Positions 11,301 through 23,967 of a stretch of DNA of 64,000 nt are shown here, in pieces. The stretch covers positions 195,495,436-195,559,435 of the forward strand of contig NC_080539.1 in the NCBI RefSeq assembly GCF_028640845.1. Direction: 5' to 3'. This DNA comes from Ahaetulla prasina. Its lineage: Eukaryota; Chordata; Lepidosauria; Squamata; Colubridae. The stretch's first letter is position 1. The number at the start of each line of letters is the position of its first letter. The notes beneath the pieces were generated by a model. It was not told the origin of the DNA and ran no database searches. It worked only from the letters and a program-made list of their open reading frames with translations. The position numbers and the translations under genes are program-made.

Positions 11301-11715
11301 GTGAGAGTCCTTTCCAGAATCTTTGCTGTGGAACATTTGGCTGTGTAAGTGCAGACGCCCTATGTGGAATTCACAATGGTGTGTAAAAAAAATCGTTTCT
11401 GCAGGAAGAAATTATTACAAATCTCACTTTTGGGGAGCTAAAGCAAGGAGCCTTTTCATTGTGGTGCCAACATTGTGGAAGAATGTCCCTATGGGTCAGG
11501 CAGGCTTCCTCTCGGTGCATCTTTTGCAAGCCCTTTGAGACTGGAAAGCCTTCCTTTGATTTGAATTGTGGTTGCCTTCTTTTTATCTATCTTGTTGTAA
11601 TGCTGCTATGTTTTTTTTTGCAGGGGGTGCTTTTATATTGCATTTTTGTACGTATTTGAGCTGCCAAGAACGTTAATTGGGGTGGCATAGAAACAAGTAC
11701 CTGTATATTGCATAG
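11301..11715 (+). mobile_element. Decayed L2-clade LINE 3' end
   Basis: The + frame around 11440-11530 reads ARSLFIVVPTLWKN, matching GRAFSVGAPALWNELP of the copy at 16.7 kb. The downstream 'gagctgccaagaacgtta...ggtggcatagaa' matches the 'caccgccctgag...gcagtataaaa' 3' terminus. It is highly diverged. Confidence 0.55.
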
Positions 11716-12557
11716 TTGCATTAAATTAGACGATTGTTGGCTGATCAAACACACAGTGAATGTGGGAAAAATATGAAGGAGGGGGATTAAATAAAATTCT
11801 CTCTACAATTAATTTTGGTTTCCTAAACACAGAATTATAGGGTTCTGTGAATTATGTCATCTAATGAAGGAGGATATAGTGGAATAATGGAGGAATGAAA
11901 CAGTGTGATAAAGGTGCAGATAAACAATAAGGTAACAGCATTTGGGAATGAGCAGATTGTTTTATGACCGAACCATGCCATTTTTATCCACTGGATAATG
12001 CCATTCAAATATAAGCATTAGTCCAAAAAGTATGGATCATAAACATGGCTTAGCAGGCTCATCAATATGGCACACCCAGATACTTTCTAAAAGAAGAAAT
12101 AAAAATATAAAGAGATATCAAAAGCAAAATAAAGTTTGCAAAGAATGATGTACTTCAAGGATGTCCCTCGATTAAAGCTATCCAGCTCACCAAGTAAATC
12201 ATGGGGGGGGAAAGCCTTTTAGAAACTCTTAACAACTTTTGCACCAGTGGCAGCGTTTCATACTCATTTGATTATTAGATTACAAATTATTTTTTATTTT
12301 AACCCCGTTTTATTGAGCGTGTTCCACTTTGAGATCTGTTGATCTACAGCAGCTTGGAAAAACTTTATCAATAAACATAAATTCCTTTGTGCCCGCCTGT
12401 ATCTTTTTATCCTCTTGAAGTCATGTAGCTAAAATGCATTGTGTAGCTTTGTTGATTATTCAGTACTCCACTCACTGAATGAAGAAACATGTAAATGAGC
12501 AGGAAGATATTTTCAGACCTTCAGTCAGTTTGCTTTAATTGTGAGGAAGAGCCAGGT
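11716..12557. other. Intronic sequence without recognised repeats
   Basis: Mostly AT-rich unique sequence. Confidence 0.5.
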
Positions 12558-12611
12558 GGTTCACATAGCATTTGGTTAGCTGCTGGTTCACATAGCATTT
12601 GGTTAGCTACT
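12558..12611 (+). repeat. Tandem 27-bp duplication
   Basis: 'ggttcacatagcatttggtt agctgct' (12558-12584) is repeated directly at 12585-12611 with few differences. Confidence 0.85.
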
Positions 12612-12739
12612 CTCCAGTGGCTGATTCCTATATCTCAGCCAGGGAAGGCACCCTGAGGAGGACTGCTGATATTGATCTTAGGGAATGGTTGGTAATAGCT
12701 AGGCAAAAAACCCACAATTGTTCGGGCTTTATAGGTTAA

Positions 12740-13124
12740 TACCAACAACCTGTAGGGACGCGGTGGCTCAGGGGCTAGGACTTTGAGCTTGTCGATCGAA
12801 AGGTTGGCAGCTCAGCGGTTCGAATCCCTAGTGCTGCCATGTAGCGGGGTGAGCTCCCGTTACTTGTCCCAGCTTCTGCCAACCTAGCAGTTTCGAAAGC
12901 ATGTAAAAATGCAAGTAGAAAAAATAGGACCACCTTTGATGGGAAGGTAACAGCATTCCATGTGCCTTTGGCATTGAGTCATGCTGGCAGCATGACCACG
13001 GAGACGTCTTCGGACAGCACTGGCTCTTCGGCTTTGAAATGGAGATGAGCACCGCTCCCTAGAGTCGGCAACAACTAGCACGTATGTGCGAGGGGAACCT
13101 TTACCTTTACTTACCAACAACCTG
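12740..13124 (+). mobile_element. Sauria-type SINE with 13-bp target duplication
   Basis: The element (12753-13111) has a tRNA-like head: 'ggtggctcaggggctaggac' as box A region and 'ggttcgaatccc' as box B. The middle is 'tgccaacctagcagtttcga', and the BovB-like tail 'gagtcggcaacaactagcac' ends in 'gaacctttacctttac'. It is flanked by the 13-bp direct repeat 'taccaacaacctg' (12740-12752 and 13112-13124). LINE-mobilised tRNA SINE typical of squamates. Confidence 0.88.
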
Positions 13125-13354
13125 AATTGGAACTGGGGAAAAAAGCCTTATAAAACTTGCAAAATATACTCTCATTATCCAACTATATTCAGCACTCTAG
13201 CTGCATCGGTTTTGGACCAAATATTTTAGGCTGTTTTCAAGGGCAGTTGTATATGTATAGCATGTAGCATTAATCTAAAGAAAAGTTTATCAGGACACGA
13301 ATTATTGCAACGAGTCCTATTCACACAGAGCAATACAGCCTAAATAATGTGTAT

Positions 13355-13610
13355 TATTCTACAGACAATGTATCTAATGATAAAAATAGAATTAGAAGCT
13401 ACAAACTTGATCCTCCCTAAATGAAAGTACAATAATAGCTCTTCTGTCTTGCCTAGATTCAGCTTCAGTTTCTTGGCTTTTATCCAAACCCTCAGTGCAG
13501 TCAGGTGCTGGTTCAGTACTTTCACCTCCTTACCTGGAATTCCTGAGAAAAGAGTAAGAACATCTGCGTGCAGATGACACATTACTCTCCAAATGATCTC
13601 ATTTGTTCCC
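13355..13610 (-). mobile_element. L2-clade RT fragment
   Basis: The minus-strand frame (13340-13582) reads HLHADVLTLF (degenerate YADDTQLY), then VKVLNQHLTALRVWIKAKKL and KLNLGKTEELL. This is the RT region just after the catalytic box. The catalytic residues are lost. Confidence 0.65.
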
Positions 13611-13864
13611 TTTGTTCCCTGTGGGTGTTCTATAACATGGGAACCTTGGAGAATTCTCCCGCATTGTGAATGTCAATGGGTTGAGAGTAGAAATCCTCCA
13701 GGACCACCTTCGGAGTTAGCCATGTCAACCATTGCAAAGCAGTTCATCCTGACCTATATAAAGAATTTTCTCAGAGGGATACCTGAATGCACCAGAGAAG
13801 TCTTAAGAGAATGGACAGGGTGCATTTCACTTATCTCTTGCCTAAGAAAGTTAATCAGAACAGA

Positions 13865-14080
13865 ACAATATAACAGATTTGGAAGGAACCTTGGAGGTCT
13901 TCTAGTCCAACCACCTGCTCAAGCAGGAGACACTATACCATTTCATACAAATGGCTGTCAAATCTTTTCTTAAAAACCTCCAATGATGGAGCACCCACAA
14001 CTACTGAAGGCAAGCCATTGTTAATTGTTCTAACTGGCAGGAAATTCATTCTTATTTTTCCACGATTAGTTTACATCTAT
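13865..14080 (-). mobile_element. CR1 LINE 3' fragment
   Basis: 'gatttggaaggaaccttgga' followed by 'ggtcttctagtccaaccacc' and 'aactggcaggaaattcattc' are the standard CR1 3' region in antisense. It begins in a short 'cagaacagaacaatataaca' tail. Confidence 0.85.
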
Positions 14081-14232
14081 TTTCTATGGAGATTCTCACC
14101 CATCCAGGTCATGGTTGTCCCAAAGGTGCTTTTTCAAGAGGCAACTGGACTTTCTGGGTTTTTTTCTTTGAAGACATTTCGCTTCTCATCCAAAAAGCTT
14201 CTTCAGCTCTGACTGGATAGTAGGGAATGAAA
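14081..14232 (-). mobile_element. Dispersed repeat ending in 'gaagcttcttcagctct' (family uncertain)
   Basis: 'gaagacatttcgcttctcat' plus 'ccaaaaagcttcttcagctc' is a widespread vertebrate repeat motif. In antisense it encodes a frame like ELKKLFG. I suspect a Penelope-like element end, but cannot confirm. It directly abuts the CR1 fragment. Confidence 0.45.
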
Positions 14233-15129
14233 TGATTCTTCTGGGCTACTAGGATAGTTTCAGTGCCAAAACCAGATCTAAAAATTATAAAAGTGGATTT
14301 AAAACTGCTTAAAATGGATCTAAAAAATTTAATTGATTAAAGAATATCTGAAAAATAACGTATAAAAGTGTGGGAATCTATGTACAAAGTCACTGACTGG
14401 ACCAATTCTATTAAAAGTCACTACATTCTGCAGACTACTTGCTTATGTTTAAAAAGGTCAGTAAAAGGGTCACAGTTTCAAGTGATGCAAAGAGTGTCTT
14501 TCAGGCATTGCACAATTTGTATCTTAACCATTATTTGAATATTTACCAATTTCCATGGATTAATATTGTTTCCTCTATAGTAAATCATTTGTTCAGAACT
14601 GTGCAGAAACTGCGAAGAAAAAAAAATATGTAGAAAGTTTCTAATGACGCTGATCTATCTAAATCAGAAGTCTAATAAGCTAAATGCCAGGAAAATAATG
14701 TGTACATGCATATGTTTACTGCCTTTGCATTATGAGTCCACTGGAGTTGGGTAGTCAATAAATTTAATCAGTGAAAATAATAATAACGATGACAATAACA
14801 ACAACAACAATAATATATTACTTATAGAGGCTTTAGGAATGGACAGTGAAGAATGCCAAAACACATTTGACTTTCAAACTCCTTTCTTAGGACTTTTTTT
14901 CGGGGTAAGGTGCTACCAATTCTCCAGTTCCAAAAATTATAACTTACAAAATGTTGTGCGCAAGGACTTCTACAGTAGATATGTAAACACAAATACAGGA
15001 TGGCCATGACAATGAGAATTAAGGGCTTTGAATACTTGATTTAGAGTATAGCATTGCAAATTCAATTTATCTTTGCACAGGAAGTGATTATAATCATTTG
15101 CAGGTTCAGGACAGAATCATGTCAGATGA
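14233..15129. other. Intronic sequence without recognised repeats
   Basis: AT-rich, with a small (AAT/AAC)n region near 14776-14817. No gene signal. Confidence 0.5.
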
Positions 15130-16848
15130 TGATGCAGGGACGGGCTGAGGAATTTGGAAGTTATCTGCACGATAAAATCGCTCAGTTCCAGGATGGGCTG
15201 GACACAGATCGGGTGGATCCGGACGGGATGACGCGGGCACGTCTTGAGAACATTGTTTGGGCTGAGTTTGACCCTGTGACTCCCGATGACATGGACAGGA
15301 TACTGGGGAGGTTGAATGCCACCACATGTTTATTGGACCCGTGTCCCTCCTGGTTGGTACTGGCCACCCAGGAGGTTATACGAGGCTGGCTCCAGGGAAT
15401 TACCAGCACTTCTCTGAGGGAGGGAGTCTTCCCAGCTGCCTTGAAAGAGGCGGTGGTGAGGCCCCTCCTTAAGAAGCCTTCCCTGGACCCAGCTATTTTG
15501 GCTAATTATCATCCGGTCTCCAATCTTCGCTTTTTGGCAAAGGTTGTGGAGAGTGTGGTGGCTTGGCAACTCCCCCAGTACCTGGAGGAAACTGTTTATC
15601 TAGACCCGTGCCAGTCCGGCTTCAGGCCTGGGTACAGCACAGAGACAGCTTTGGTCGCGTTGGTTGATGATCTCTGGAGGGCACGGGACAGAGGTTGTTC
15701 CTCTGTTCTTGTCCTGTTAGATCTGTCAGCAGCGTTCGATACCATCGACCATGGTATCTTGCTGCGGCGGTTGGAGGGCTTGGGAGTGGGAGGCACCGTT
15801 TTATGGTGGTTCTCCTCCTACCTCTCCGACCGTTCGCAGACAGTGTTGACAGGGGGGGCAGAGATTGACCCCTAGGCAACTCAATTGTGGGGTGACGCAG
15901 GGGTCGATTCTCTCACCCCTCCTGTTCAACATTTATATGAAGCCGCTGGGAGAGATCATCCGTGGTTTCGGGATGAGCTGTCAGCTGTATGCTGACGATA
16001 CTCAGCTGTACATCTCCACCCCGAACCACCCCAACAAAGCCGTCAATGTGATGACTCGGTGTCTTAAGGCCGTTCGGGTCTGGATGGGGACAAACAGGCT
16101 CCGACTCAACCCATCCAAGACGGAGTGGCTGTGGATGCCGGCGTCCCGGCACAGTCAGCTTACCCCATTGCTGACTGTGGGGGGCGAATCGTTAGCCCCC
16201 AGGGAATCGGTGCGCAATTTAGGCGTTCTCCTGGACGCACAGCTGTCTTAAGATCACCATTTGACAGCCGTTGCCAGGGGAGATTTTTATCAGGTTCGCC
16301 TGATTCGCCAATTGCGCCCTTTCCTGGACCGGGACTCGTTATGCACGGTCACTCATGCCCTCGTCACTTCCCTCTGGATTACTGCAATGCTCTTTACATG
16401 GGGCTCCCCTTGAGAAGCACCCGGAGGCTCCAACTGGTACAGAATGTGGCCGCGCGGGGGATTGAGGGAGCCCCCCGTAGCTCCCATGTAACACCTCTCC
16501 TGCGCAGGCTGCATTGGTTGCCGGTGGTCTTCCGGGTGCGCTTCAAGGTGTTGGTTATCACCTTTAAAGCGCTCCATGGCATTGGACCGGGATATTTACG
16601 GGACCTCCTGCTGCCGACAGTTACCTCCCATTGCCCGGTACGTCCAGTGCACGCTGACAGGGAGGGCCTTCTTAGGGTGCCACCAGCTAGTCAATGTCAG
16701 ATGGCGGCCCCCAGGGGAAGAGCGTTCTCTGTGGGGGCCCCGGCTCTATGGAATGAGCTGCCGGTGGGACTCCGTCTCCTCCCTGATCTCCGGACCTTTA
16801 AACGCGAGCTCAAGACTTTCTTTTTTCACCAAGCAGGGCTGGCCTGAT
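15130..16848 (+). pseudogene. L2 reverse transcriptase, frameshifted
   Basis: Frame 1 (to 15875) carries the RT N-terminal motifs LANYHPVSNLRFLAKVVE, FRPGYSTETALVALVDD and the DLSAAFDTIDH active-site box. A shift near 15860, next to a G-run, leads to a second frame (15865-16251) with GVTQGSILSPLLFNIYMK and the catalytic YADDTQLY. This frame ends at a TAA at 16249 where relatives have an open codon. The C-terminal part (16125-16847 frame) carries SLDYCNALYMGLP-like, HWLPV and GRAFSVGAPALWNELP motifs. At least two frameshifts and one stop make it inactive. Transposon-derived. Confidence 0.9.
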
Positions 16849-17079
16849 TGATTTTAGTATGGGGGGTTTTAGCGGGTTTTTAATAGGGTTTTAGTTTTTG
16901 AAAAATTTTAGCTAATATTTTAAGTATACAGCGGTTGAATCAGATTTTTAAACTTGTTATAGTATTTTAATTTGTTTAGGATTTCTGTTGTTTTATTGGC
17001 TGTACACCGCCCTGAGTCTTCGGAGAAGGGCAGTATAAAAATATGAATAAATAAATAAATAATAAATAAATAATAAATC
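15130..17079 (+). mobile_element. L2-clade LINE, 5'-truncated, with complete 3' end and (AAAT)n tail
   Basis: About 1.95 kb. It begins within the region upstream of RT, carries RT to the C-terminus in shifted frames, then the 3' UTR 'accgccctgagtcttcggag' and an (AAAT)n tail at 17041-17079. It is closely related to the antisense L2 at 27.55-31.34 kb and the copy at 57.65-58.81 kb. It lies in sense orientation, and its tail ends about 105 bp before the KLF7 exon at 17185. Confidence 0.93.
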
Positions 17080-17126
17080 ATTACATGCGACAACCACTTT
17101 CAATGGCTTATGGAATGTTGATATGA

Positions 17127-18098
<972 letters not shown>

Positions 18099-18599
18099 TA
18101 CCATGTTTCTCCAAAAAGACAACCCACCTTGAAAAGAAGCCTTCACATTTTTGAGTGCATGCGATCAAATTAAGCCCAACTCACAAAATTAGCCCTAATT
18201 AAGACCCCACCCACCCCAGGATGCAGGTGGGGTGGGGCGAGGCATACTGGTAAAAAATAAGCTAATAATCTTACTTACCAGGCCTCACAGACCCCGACAC
18301 CTGCCTCACCTTCTTCTGCGGCCGCTTCTTCTGGTGGCCACTTGCCGCCACTCTCACGCATTGCCCTGGCCTCCGTTTTGCCTTCAGATGCCTGCTGAAA
18401 GGCATCTGCAGCCAATAACAGAGCTCTGGATCTGTCCATAGAAGATGTGGGCCAGCAGTGGGCTCCTGCTGGGTGGGGCTGTCGGTGCCACCACCACGAG
18501 GTGAGTCAGTAATTAGAACCCTTCAAAAAGAAGGCCTACCCATTTTTTCGGGAGTCAAAAGAAAATAAGACCTGACCTTCTTTTTGGGAAAACATAGTA
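18099..18599. mobile_element. TA-flanked DNA transposon (mariner-like MITE), about 500 bp
   Basis: Left end 'taccatgtttctccaaaaag' and the reverse complement of the right end ('tactatgttttcccaaaa') match at most positions, with TA at both borders (18099-18100 and 18598-18599). The inner parts 'agaaaataagacctgacctt' and 'attaagccc' are typical of the squamate family in which ends read '...gaaaataagac'. No transposase. Confidence 0.65.
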
Positions 18600-18720
18600 T
18601 AACTGTTTTTTTTTGTTTTTTGTTTTTTTTTGCATTTATATCCCGCCCTTCTCCGAAGACTCAGGGCGGCTTACACTATGTCAAGCAATAGTTTAAAATG
18701 CAGTAGCATAAACAGTAATG
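18600..18720 (-). mobile_element. L2-clade 3' terminus, antisense
   Basis: 'atatcccgcccttctccgaa' followed by 'gactcagggcggc' is the reverse complement of the L2 3' end found at 17000-17040. It is preceded by a poly-T region at the left. Confidence 0.7.
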
Positions 18721-19271
18721 GCATCTGTCAACATGCCGATGGATTGCCAATGTGCAAGCTGTATTGGTTGTCATTCAGCTTCCAGATCTAATTCAGAGTG
18801 CTGTTTATTACCTACAAAGCGTTGTATGGCATAGGGCCTGGATACCTGAAGGCCAGTTCATCTGCTATCCTTTTTGCCTGTCTAGTACATTCTGGCAGAG
18901 TGGGTGAGCCTAGGTCCCCACTATTAAATGTTGTCATCTTGTGGAACTAAGGAAGCATGCCCTCTCCATCATTGCCCTCACCCTCTGGAACAGCATTCCC
19001 CCAGAGATAAGGACTACCTACGCCATCTCTCCTGGGGTTGCGGAAAGCACTTAACACCTAGCTTTGGTCCTAGGCTTGGGATGAGTGCATTATTGTTGTT
19101 TATTGGGCTGGGCAGGGGAGACTGTTTTGTTTTTGGTTTGTGTTATTTTTGGATCATTTTACTCTAGGTAAAAGAGTAAAATGTGGTTTTATGTTTTATC
19201 TGTTTCATAGATTGGGGGAGGGGTTGTATACCACCCAGAATCCCTTAGAGTTGGATGGCTATAATAAATAG
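18721..19271 (+). mobile_element. Diverged L2-clade 3' region, sense
   Basis: 'caagctgtattggttgtcat' aligns with 'caggctgcattggttgccgg' of the 16.5 kb L2, and 'cgttgtatggcatagggcct' with 'cgctccatggcattggaccg'. The 'accctctggaacagcattcc' part corresponds to ALWNELP. It ends in 'ataataaata'. Head-to-head with the antisense L2 end just before it. Confidence 0.75.
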
Positions 19272-19309
19272 GATCTTGGTGCAATCTCTTTTTTTAATAG
19301 GAATTATAG

Positions 19310-19484
19310 CAATAGTTCTCAACCTTTTTTTCACCACAGACCCCTTTTAAATACCTTTTGTGGCCACCAACCTGGCCATGGATCCCCAAGACCTAACTCA
19401 GGATTTAAATCATAACATTTCTTTAAGCCTTCAGGGACCCCAGCCCCCCCCAAAAGTCCGCGGACTACAGGTTGAGAACACTAT
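19310..19484. mobile_element. hAT-like element with TTCTCAACC ends
   Basis: Left 'caatagttctcaaccttttt' and right 'aggttgagaaca' are inverted (GTTCTCAACC). Between are 'gaccccttttaaatacctttt' and 'ccgcggactacag', typical of a widespread vertebrate hAT-derived family. No clean 8-bp duplication seen. Confidence 0.6.
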
Positions 19485-19983
19485 ACTATATGATTAGTAG
19501 CAGGATTAAAACAAAACATGAATACCTCCTTCATTCCTCCAGGAAGGAATATAGGGAAGGCATTAACATTTACCAGAATGCACATGGTGAGAAAAATTAA
19601 ACACGTGCCATATAGTTGGCTTCAACTCTGAAAAGCAGTCTGCCAAAATATTGTGCTTCTCTGAAGCAGCAGAGTGTGTAGGGAAGAGCCAAATGTGGAG
19701 AATATGCTACTCCATTTATCCATATAATTCCTTTGTTATAAAAATTAGTTCAAGCATAGCCATATATATGGAGAGATCAGATTTTTCAACAACAAATATA
19801 GCTGGATTATGTTTATTATAACCTGTAAAATAAGATAGAAAAGAGGATAGGAAAAAATTAGAAATACATAGAATGTACACTTCTGGCATCAGAATGTCGT
19901 TTGCAGTTGTCTTTTGGCATTTGTCTCAAAATTATGTAATCTTCTGCACAAGCAACTTTATTTATTATCTATCATTCATCCAT
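19485..19983. other. Intronic sequence without recognised repeats
   Basis: AT-rich, no features seen. Confidence 0.5.
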
Positions 19984-20015
19984 CCATCTATCTATCTATC
20001 TATCTATCTATCATC

Positions 20016-20114
<99 letters not shown>

Positions 20115-20129
20115 ATCTATCTATCTATC
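19984..20129 (+). repeat. (CTAT)n microsatellite
   Basis: About 145 bp of CTAT tetranucleotides with only two ATC interruptions. It generates repetitive Ser-Ile-Tyr-Leu ORFs in several frames, which are not genes. Confidence 0.98.
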
Positions 20130-20634
20130 CTATTTCTAAACCTCCCATTTCCCTCAAATATACAAATATACAGCAGATTTAATAAAATAGGGAATGTATG
20201 TAAAATGTATATTTATGGAAAAATTCTACTAATGAAGAATAGCTTCTTGTGTGATATGTATTAGGAAAAATACAATTATTGAAAAAAATGAAGATATTGG
20301 GGAAAATATTCAGAGAAATCCTTATAGTATTTATCGAAACATTGAAAATGTTGCAAACAGATGGATATGCAATTTAAGCAAGAATAGGCAGTGCAGTATC
20401 CAAGGATGTTGCATCAGATTCTACCCCCTCCCCCCGCTGTCTTTTCAAATTTCCTTAATTATCTGAAAAGAAAAACATGAATAGCAAAACGAAATGCTAG
20501 CTTCCTGAGAGTGACCTGTGACTAGAGGTTCTATGGTGGTTAAAACAAACTTCCACAAAACCGTTAGTGAGAAATGTATGTTTTTATCCCTGTGTGTCTC
20601 TGTGAATGCTGCCTAATGTCAGCCATTTTATATT
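20130..20634. other. Intronic sequence without recognised repeats
   Basis: AT-rich. Small ORFs only. Confidence 0.5.
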
Positions 20635-21269
20635 CATAACATAACATAACATAACATCAGAGTTGGAAGGGACCTTGGAGGCCTTCTAGTCCAACCCCCT
20701 GCCCAGGCAGGAAACCCTACACCATCTCAGTCAGATGGTTATCCAACATTTTCTTAAAAATTTCCAGTGTTGGAGCATTCACAACTTCTGAAGGCAAGTC
20801 GTTCCACTTATTAATTGTTCTAACTGTCAGGAAATTTCTCCTTAGTTCTAAGTTGCTTCTTTCCTTGATCAGTTTCCACCCATTGCTTCTTGTTCTACCC
20901 TCAGGTGCTCTGGAGAACAGCCCAACTCCCACTTCTCTGTGGCAGCCCCTGAGATATTGGAACACTGCTATCATGTCTCCCCTAGTCCTTCTTTTTGTTA
21001 AACTAGACATACCCAGTTCCTGCAACCGTTCTTCATATGTTTTATCCTCCAGTCCCCTAATCATCTTTGTTGCTCTTCTCTGCACTCTTTCTAGAGTCTC
21101 AACATCTTTTTTACATCGTGGCGACCAAAACTGGATGCAATATTCCAAGTGTGGCCTTACCAAGGCATTATAAAGTGGTACTAGCACTTCACGTGATCTT
21201 GATTCTATCCCTCTGTTTATGCAGCCCAGAACTGTGTTGGCTTTTTTAACAGCTGCTGCACACTGCTTA
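20635..21269 (-). mobile_element. CR1 LINE, 5'-truncated, (ATAAC)n tail
   Basis: The tail 'cataacataacataacat' is at the left, then 'cagagttggaagggaccttg'. The minus ORF 20717-21187 encodes the CR1 RT C-terminus: YNALVRPHLEYCIQFWSP, ERVQRRATKMIRGL, and RRNFLTVRTINKWNDLP. It is a recent-looking copy with an open 156-codon frame. Its 5' border meets a tandem duplication (21247-21345). Confidence 0.93.
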
Positions 21270-21345
21270 TTCGTCTAATAAGGTTCTTATTCGTCTAATA
21301 AGGTTTTTAACAGCTGCTGCACACTGCTTATTCGTCTAATAAGGT
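21247..21345 (+). repeat. 61-bp tandem duplication at the CR1 5' border
   Basis: 'taacagctgctgcacactgc' plus 'ttattcgtctaataaggtt' occurs at 21247 and again 61 bp later at 21308. 'cttattcgtctaataaggtt' occurs three times. The first half is CR1 sequence and the second half is not, so the duplication spans the insertion junction. Confidence 0.85.
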
Positions 21346-22108
21346 TCTTATGAAACATCTATAACGTCCTTTCAAAATATGTCCATTAGTCCCAAAGATT
21401 GCCTACTTTTTTTGCTAAGGATTGCAAAAGTGAAAAATTGGGAAAACATATTAACAAATTGATCCCTAACCAAAGATGAAGCCAAATTGCAAACCAGTCT
21501 TAAAGTAAATAATCAGCCTCCAAATCAGATACATAAAATGGCAAATGTTTTGGTTTTTATTTTTAATAAAAGGCACAGAAAGAAGTAAAAAGCCATATTT
21601 AAAATTGCTGCATCTTGAAATGTTAAGAATTCAAATTATAATTCGGCCTTATTATCCACTTCTGCCTTGCAATTGCATATTATCAAACCATACATAGTAA
21701 AACTAAAAAAAATTCTACACATGTGCAAAAGTCCATCTGTCATTGTAGTAAAAAACCACAGATCCAATTAGAACCTTTTCTGCATATACTGAATTCTTGT
21801 TTCGGTGTACCAAGTGTGGATATGCAGAGCTTCAAAGGACTAAATGACAACTGCTGACTATACAGTACAATCACAAAAATAAAATTATGAATAAGTTAAC
21901 AAGGATGCAGATTTTGATCAAAGCAGTAATAGGAAATGCTATAATAAATAAAAGGAAAAGTCTAAAATGTTCCTGATTTAACAATTAACTCCAGTATGAA
22001 GTATGAAGCAAAACTAGAAAGAAATAAAATAATAAAATACAAAAGCAAAACCCAAAACTGTTTTCATTACCTGTGGAATGAAGATAATTATGATTTTTTC
22101 TCCATGTT
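21346..22108. other. Intronic sequence without recognised repeats
   Basis: Very AT-rich. No exon or repeat recognised. Confidence 0.5.
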
Positions 22109-22145
22109 ACACACACAAACACACACACACACACACACACACACA
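22109..22145 (+). repeat. (CA)n microsatellite
   Basis: About 35 bp of CA dinucleotides. Confidence 0.95.
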
Positions 22146-22169
22146 TTTTCTCATAGTCTATTTATGAGA

Positions 22170-22312
22170 GCAGTGAAGCACAGATGCTCACAGAGTGACT
22201 ATGGGTCAGTTATTCCTTTACAGCCCAACCTGTTTCATAGGGTTATTTATTCTAGACAAAAAGAGGTGAGAAAGCTATATAATAGCTGAATGAAAGGCAG
22301 GATGTAAATCTC
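22170..22312 (+). mobile_element. tRNA-derived SINE 3' part
   Basis: 'gagtgactatgggtcagtta', 'cagcccaacctgtttcatag' and 'ggcaggatgtaaatctc' follow the core and 3' region of a widespread sauropsid tRNA-SINE ('gtgaccttgggccagtca... ggcgggatataaat'). The tRNA head is missing. Confidence 0.5.
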
Positions 22313-23967
22313 ACACATTAATATTATATAAATATTCAACTGTATGCTTATTATTTAGCTTTATGAACTCACATATGTAGGTAAAAGATTATGTTAGAAC
22401 TTATTAAAGTCCTTGATCTTTTAGAAATCTGATTTAGAAATCTAAAATTGAAAACTTACTTCATTGTTTACTTATCCTGGCATATTGCTGATAAAATAAA
22501 ACCTTTAATAGATTTTTGGGTAATAAAACATAATAGGTCTGTCTTTGCTAAACAAGCTGTAGACTACCTAATTGGAAATACTGATTGTGCCCAGTCTAAA
22601 ACCAAGGTCCTATTGAGGGACTAATCAAATAATATAGCTACATCTGGCTTTGACGTACTTTAAAATCCTATCTATAAAAGTAGCTTTCTGGGCAGATTTT
22701 AGAAAATTACCCATCCTTTGTCATACAGCCTCAAGTCCATTGCTATAATAAGAAAATGTTTATAATACAATCAAACCTCTATTTCCCTCTTAAGCACATG
22801 CGATTGCCAAAACCCATGCACAAAGAAGATGCCTTCGAAAGAACCAGTCTCCTGTTTCTTAACAGGAAAGAAATCTGATCTTTTTTCACATCTCTCTTCT
22901 GAGGTCTTCTGCATTACCAATTAACTATCCTCCTCCTGCTATCTGCTTGCACTGCCTTCATTTGCTTTTTATCTCTGGATCCTTGATTACACTTAGTTTT
23001 CCCATAACAAACTTAACAAAAATTAAGCTTTGCTTAACTTGGTTAACTAAAGAAATATTTTCTTTATCTGGTTTAGGAGCAATGGAAGAATACTTAGGCA
23101 ATTGCCATTTCATTGATGTTGATGGAAATAATATTAACTTGAAATAGCCAGGAAATTGTATTCTCAGAGTGGAGCTTTCTTGTTAATCTTTATTCTTAAG
23201 AGGAATCCAGACACATTACAAGAATTCAATTCATTCCAACCAACCGTTTCATTGCTACAATCAATCCATGCCGTATTACTTTATCACAATGTTAATTGAT
23301 TTGTTGATAATACTGATATCTCTATTCCACAGTAACTAGTATGGGAGAACCACACTAATTCTGCACCCCCAAGAAGATTCCAAAATATTAAAGAATAATA
23401 TTTTGTGCTATGTGAATATTTATATAAACATTTATATTTCAAACCATGGCATCTTGATATGGATGTATGTCACATTTGCCATTCAAAATATCTTACATTT
23501 CCTCTTAGGATAGTGGCTCTTTTAGATTGTAGTGTCACAGATACACAGATTGATATGAGGATAAGAGAAAGTTGATTCTGATTGGTCCTTTCCTTCCCCA
23601 CTGACATACATTGTATTTTTAATGGACTAGGCTAGTTTCCAAAATATATGGTAAGAGAGTGACTTTGTGTTCTTATCTTTTCAGTTGCTTTAGAATGAGC
23701 TAAGCTCATTCTCAGGATTTCTTCATCCCATCTTTTTCTCCCTTTTTAATTTCACTTTCTAGATCAGAATCTTCTTGATTATTTTTTTAGTAGAGTATAG
23801 TGATGTTAATTAAATTCCACATGTTTTCTGGGGAATCCTTATTTTCTTCTTCTTGAATGCTGCCTCCTAATGGGTATGTGTGACCACGATGCTACTTTGT
23901 CCTTTCATGTTCATGTACTTGTTTTCAACCATGGTGATTTTTCATAGCACAGTGGTTTCCCATTGCC
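22313..23967. other. Intronic sequence without recognised repeats
   Basis: About 1.65 kb of AT-rich unique sequence. No exon of KLF type. Confidence 0.5.

Noticed and set aside
12753..12840. A genuine tRNA gene
   Set aside because: The box A/B-like head belongs to a SINE with BovB-like tail and target duplication. The cloverleaf is not intact.
15106..15879. Several antisense ORFs across the L2 at 15-16.8 kb
   Set aside because: They are shadows of the GC-richer LINE coding sequence, with no independent motifs.
19873..20264. ORFs rich in Ser-Ile-Tyr-Leu
   Set aside because: Translation of the (CTAT)n microsatellite in several frames. The same applies to 37488-37869.
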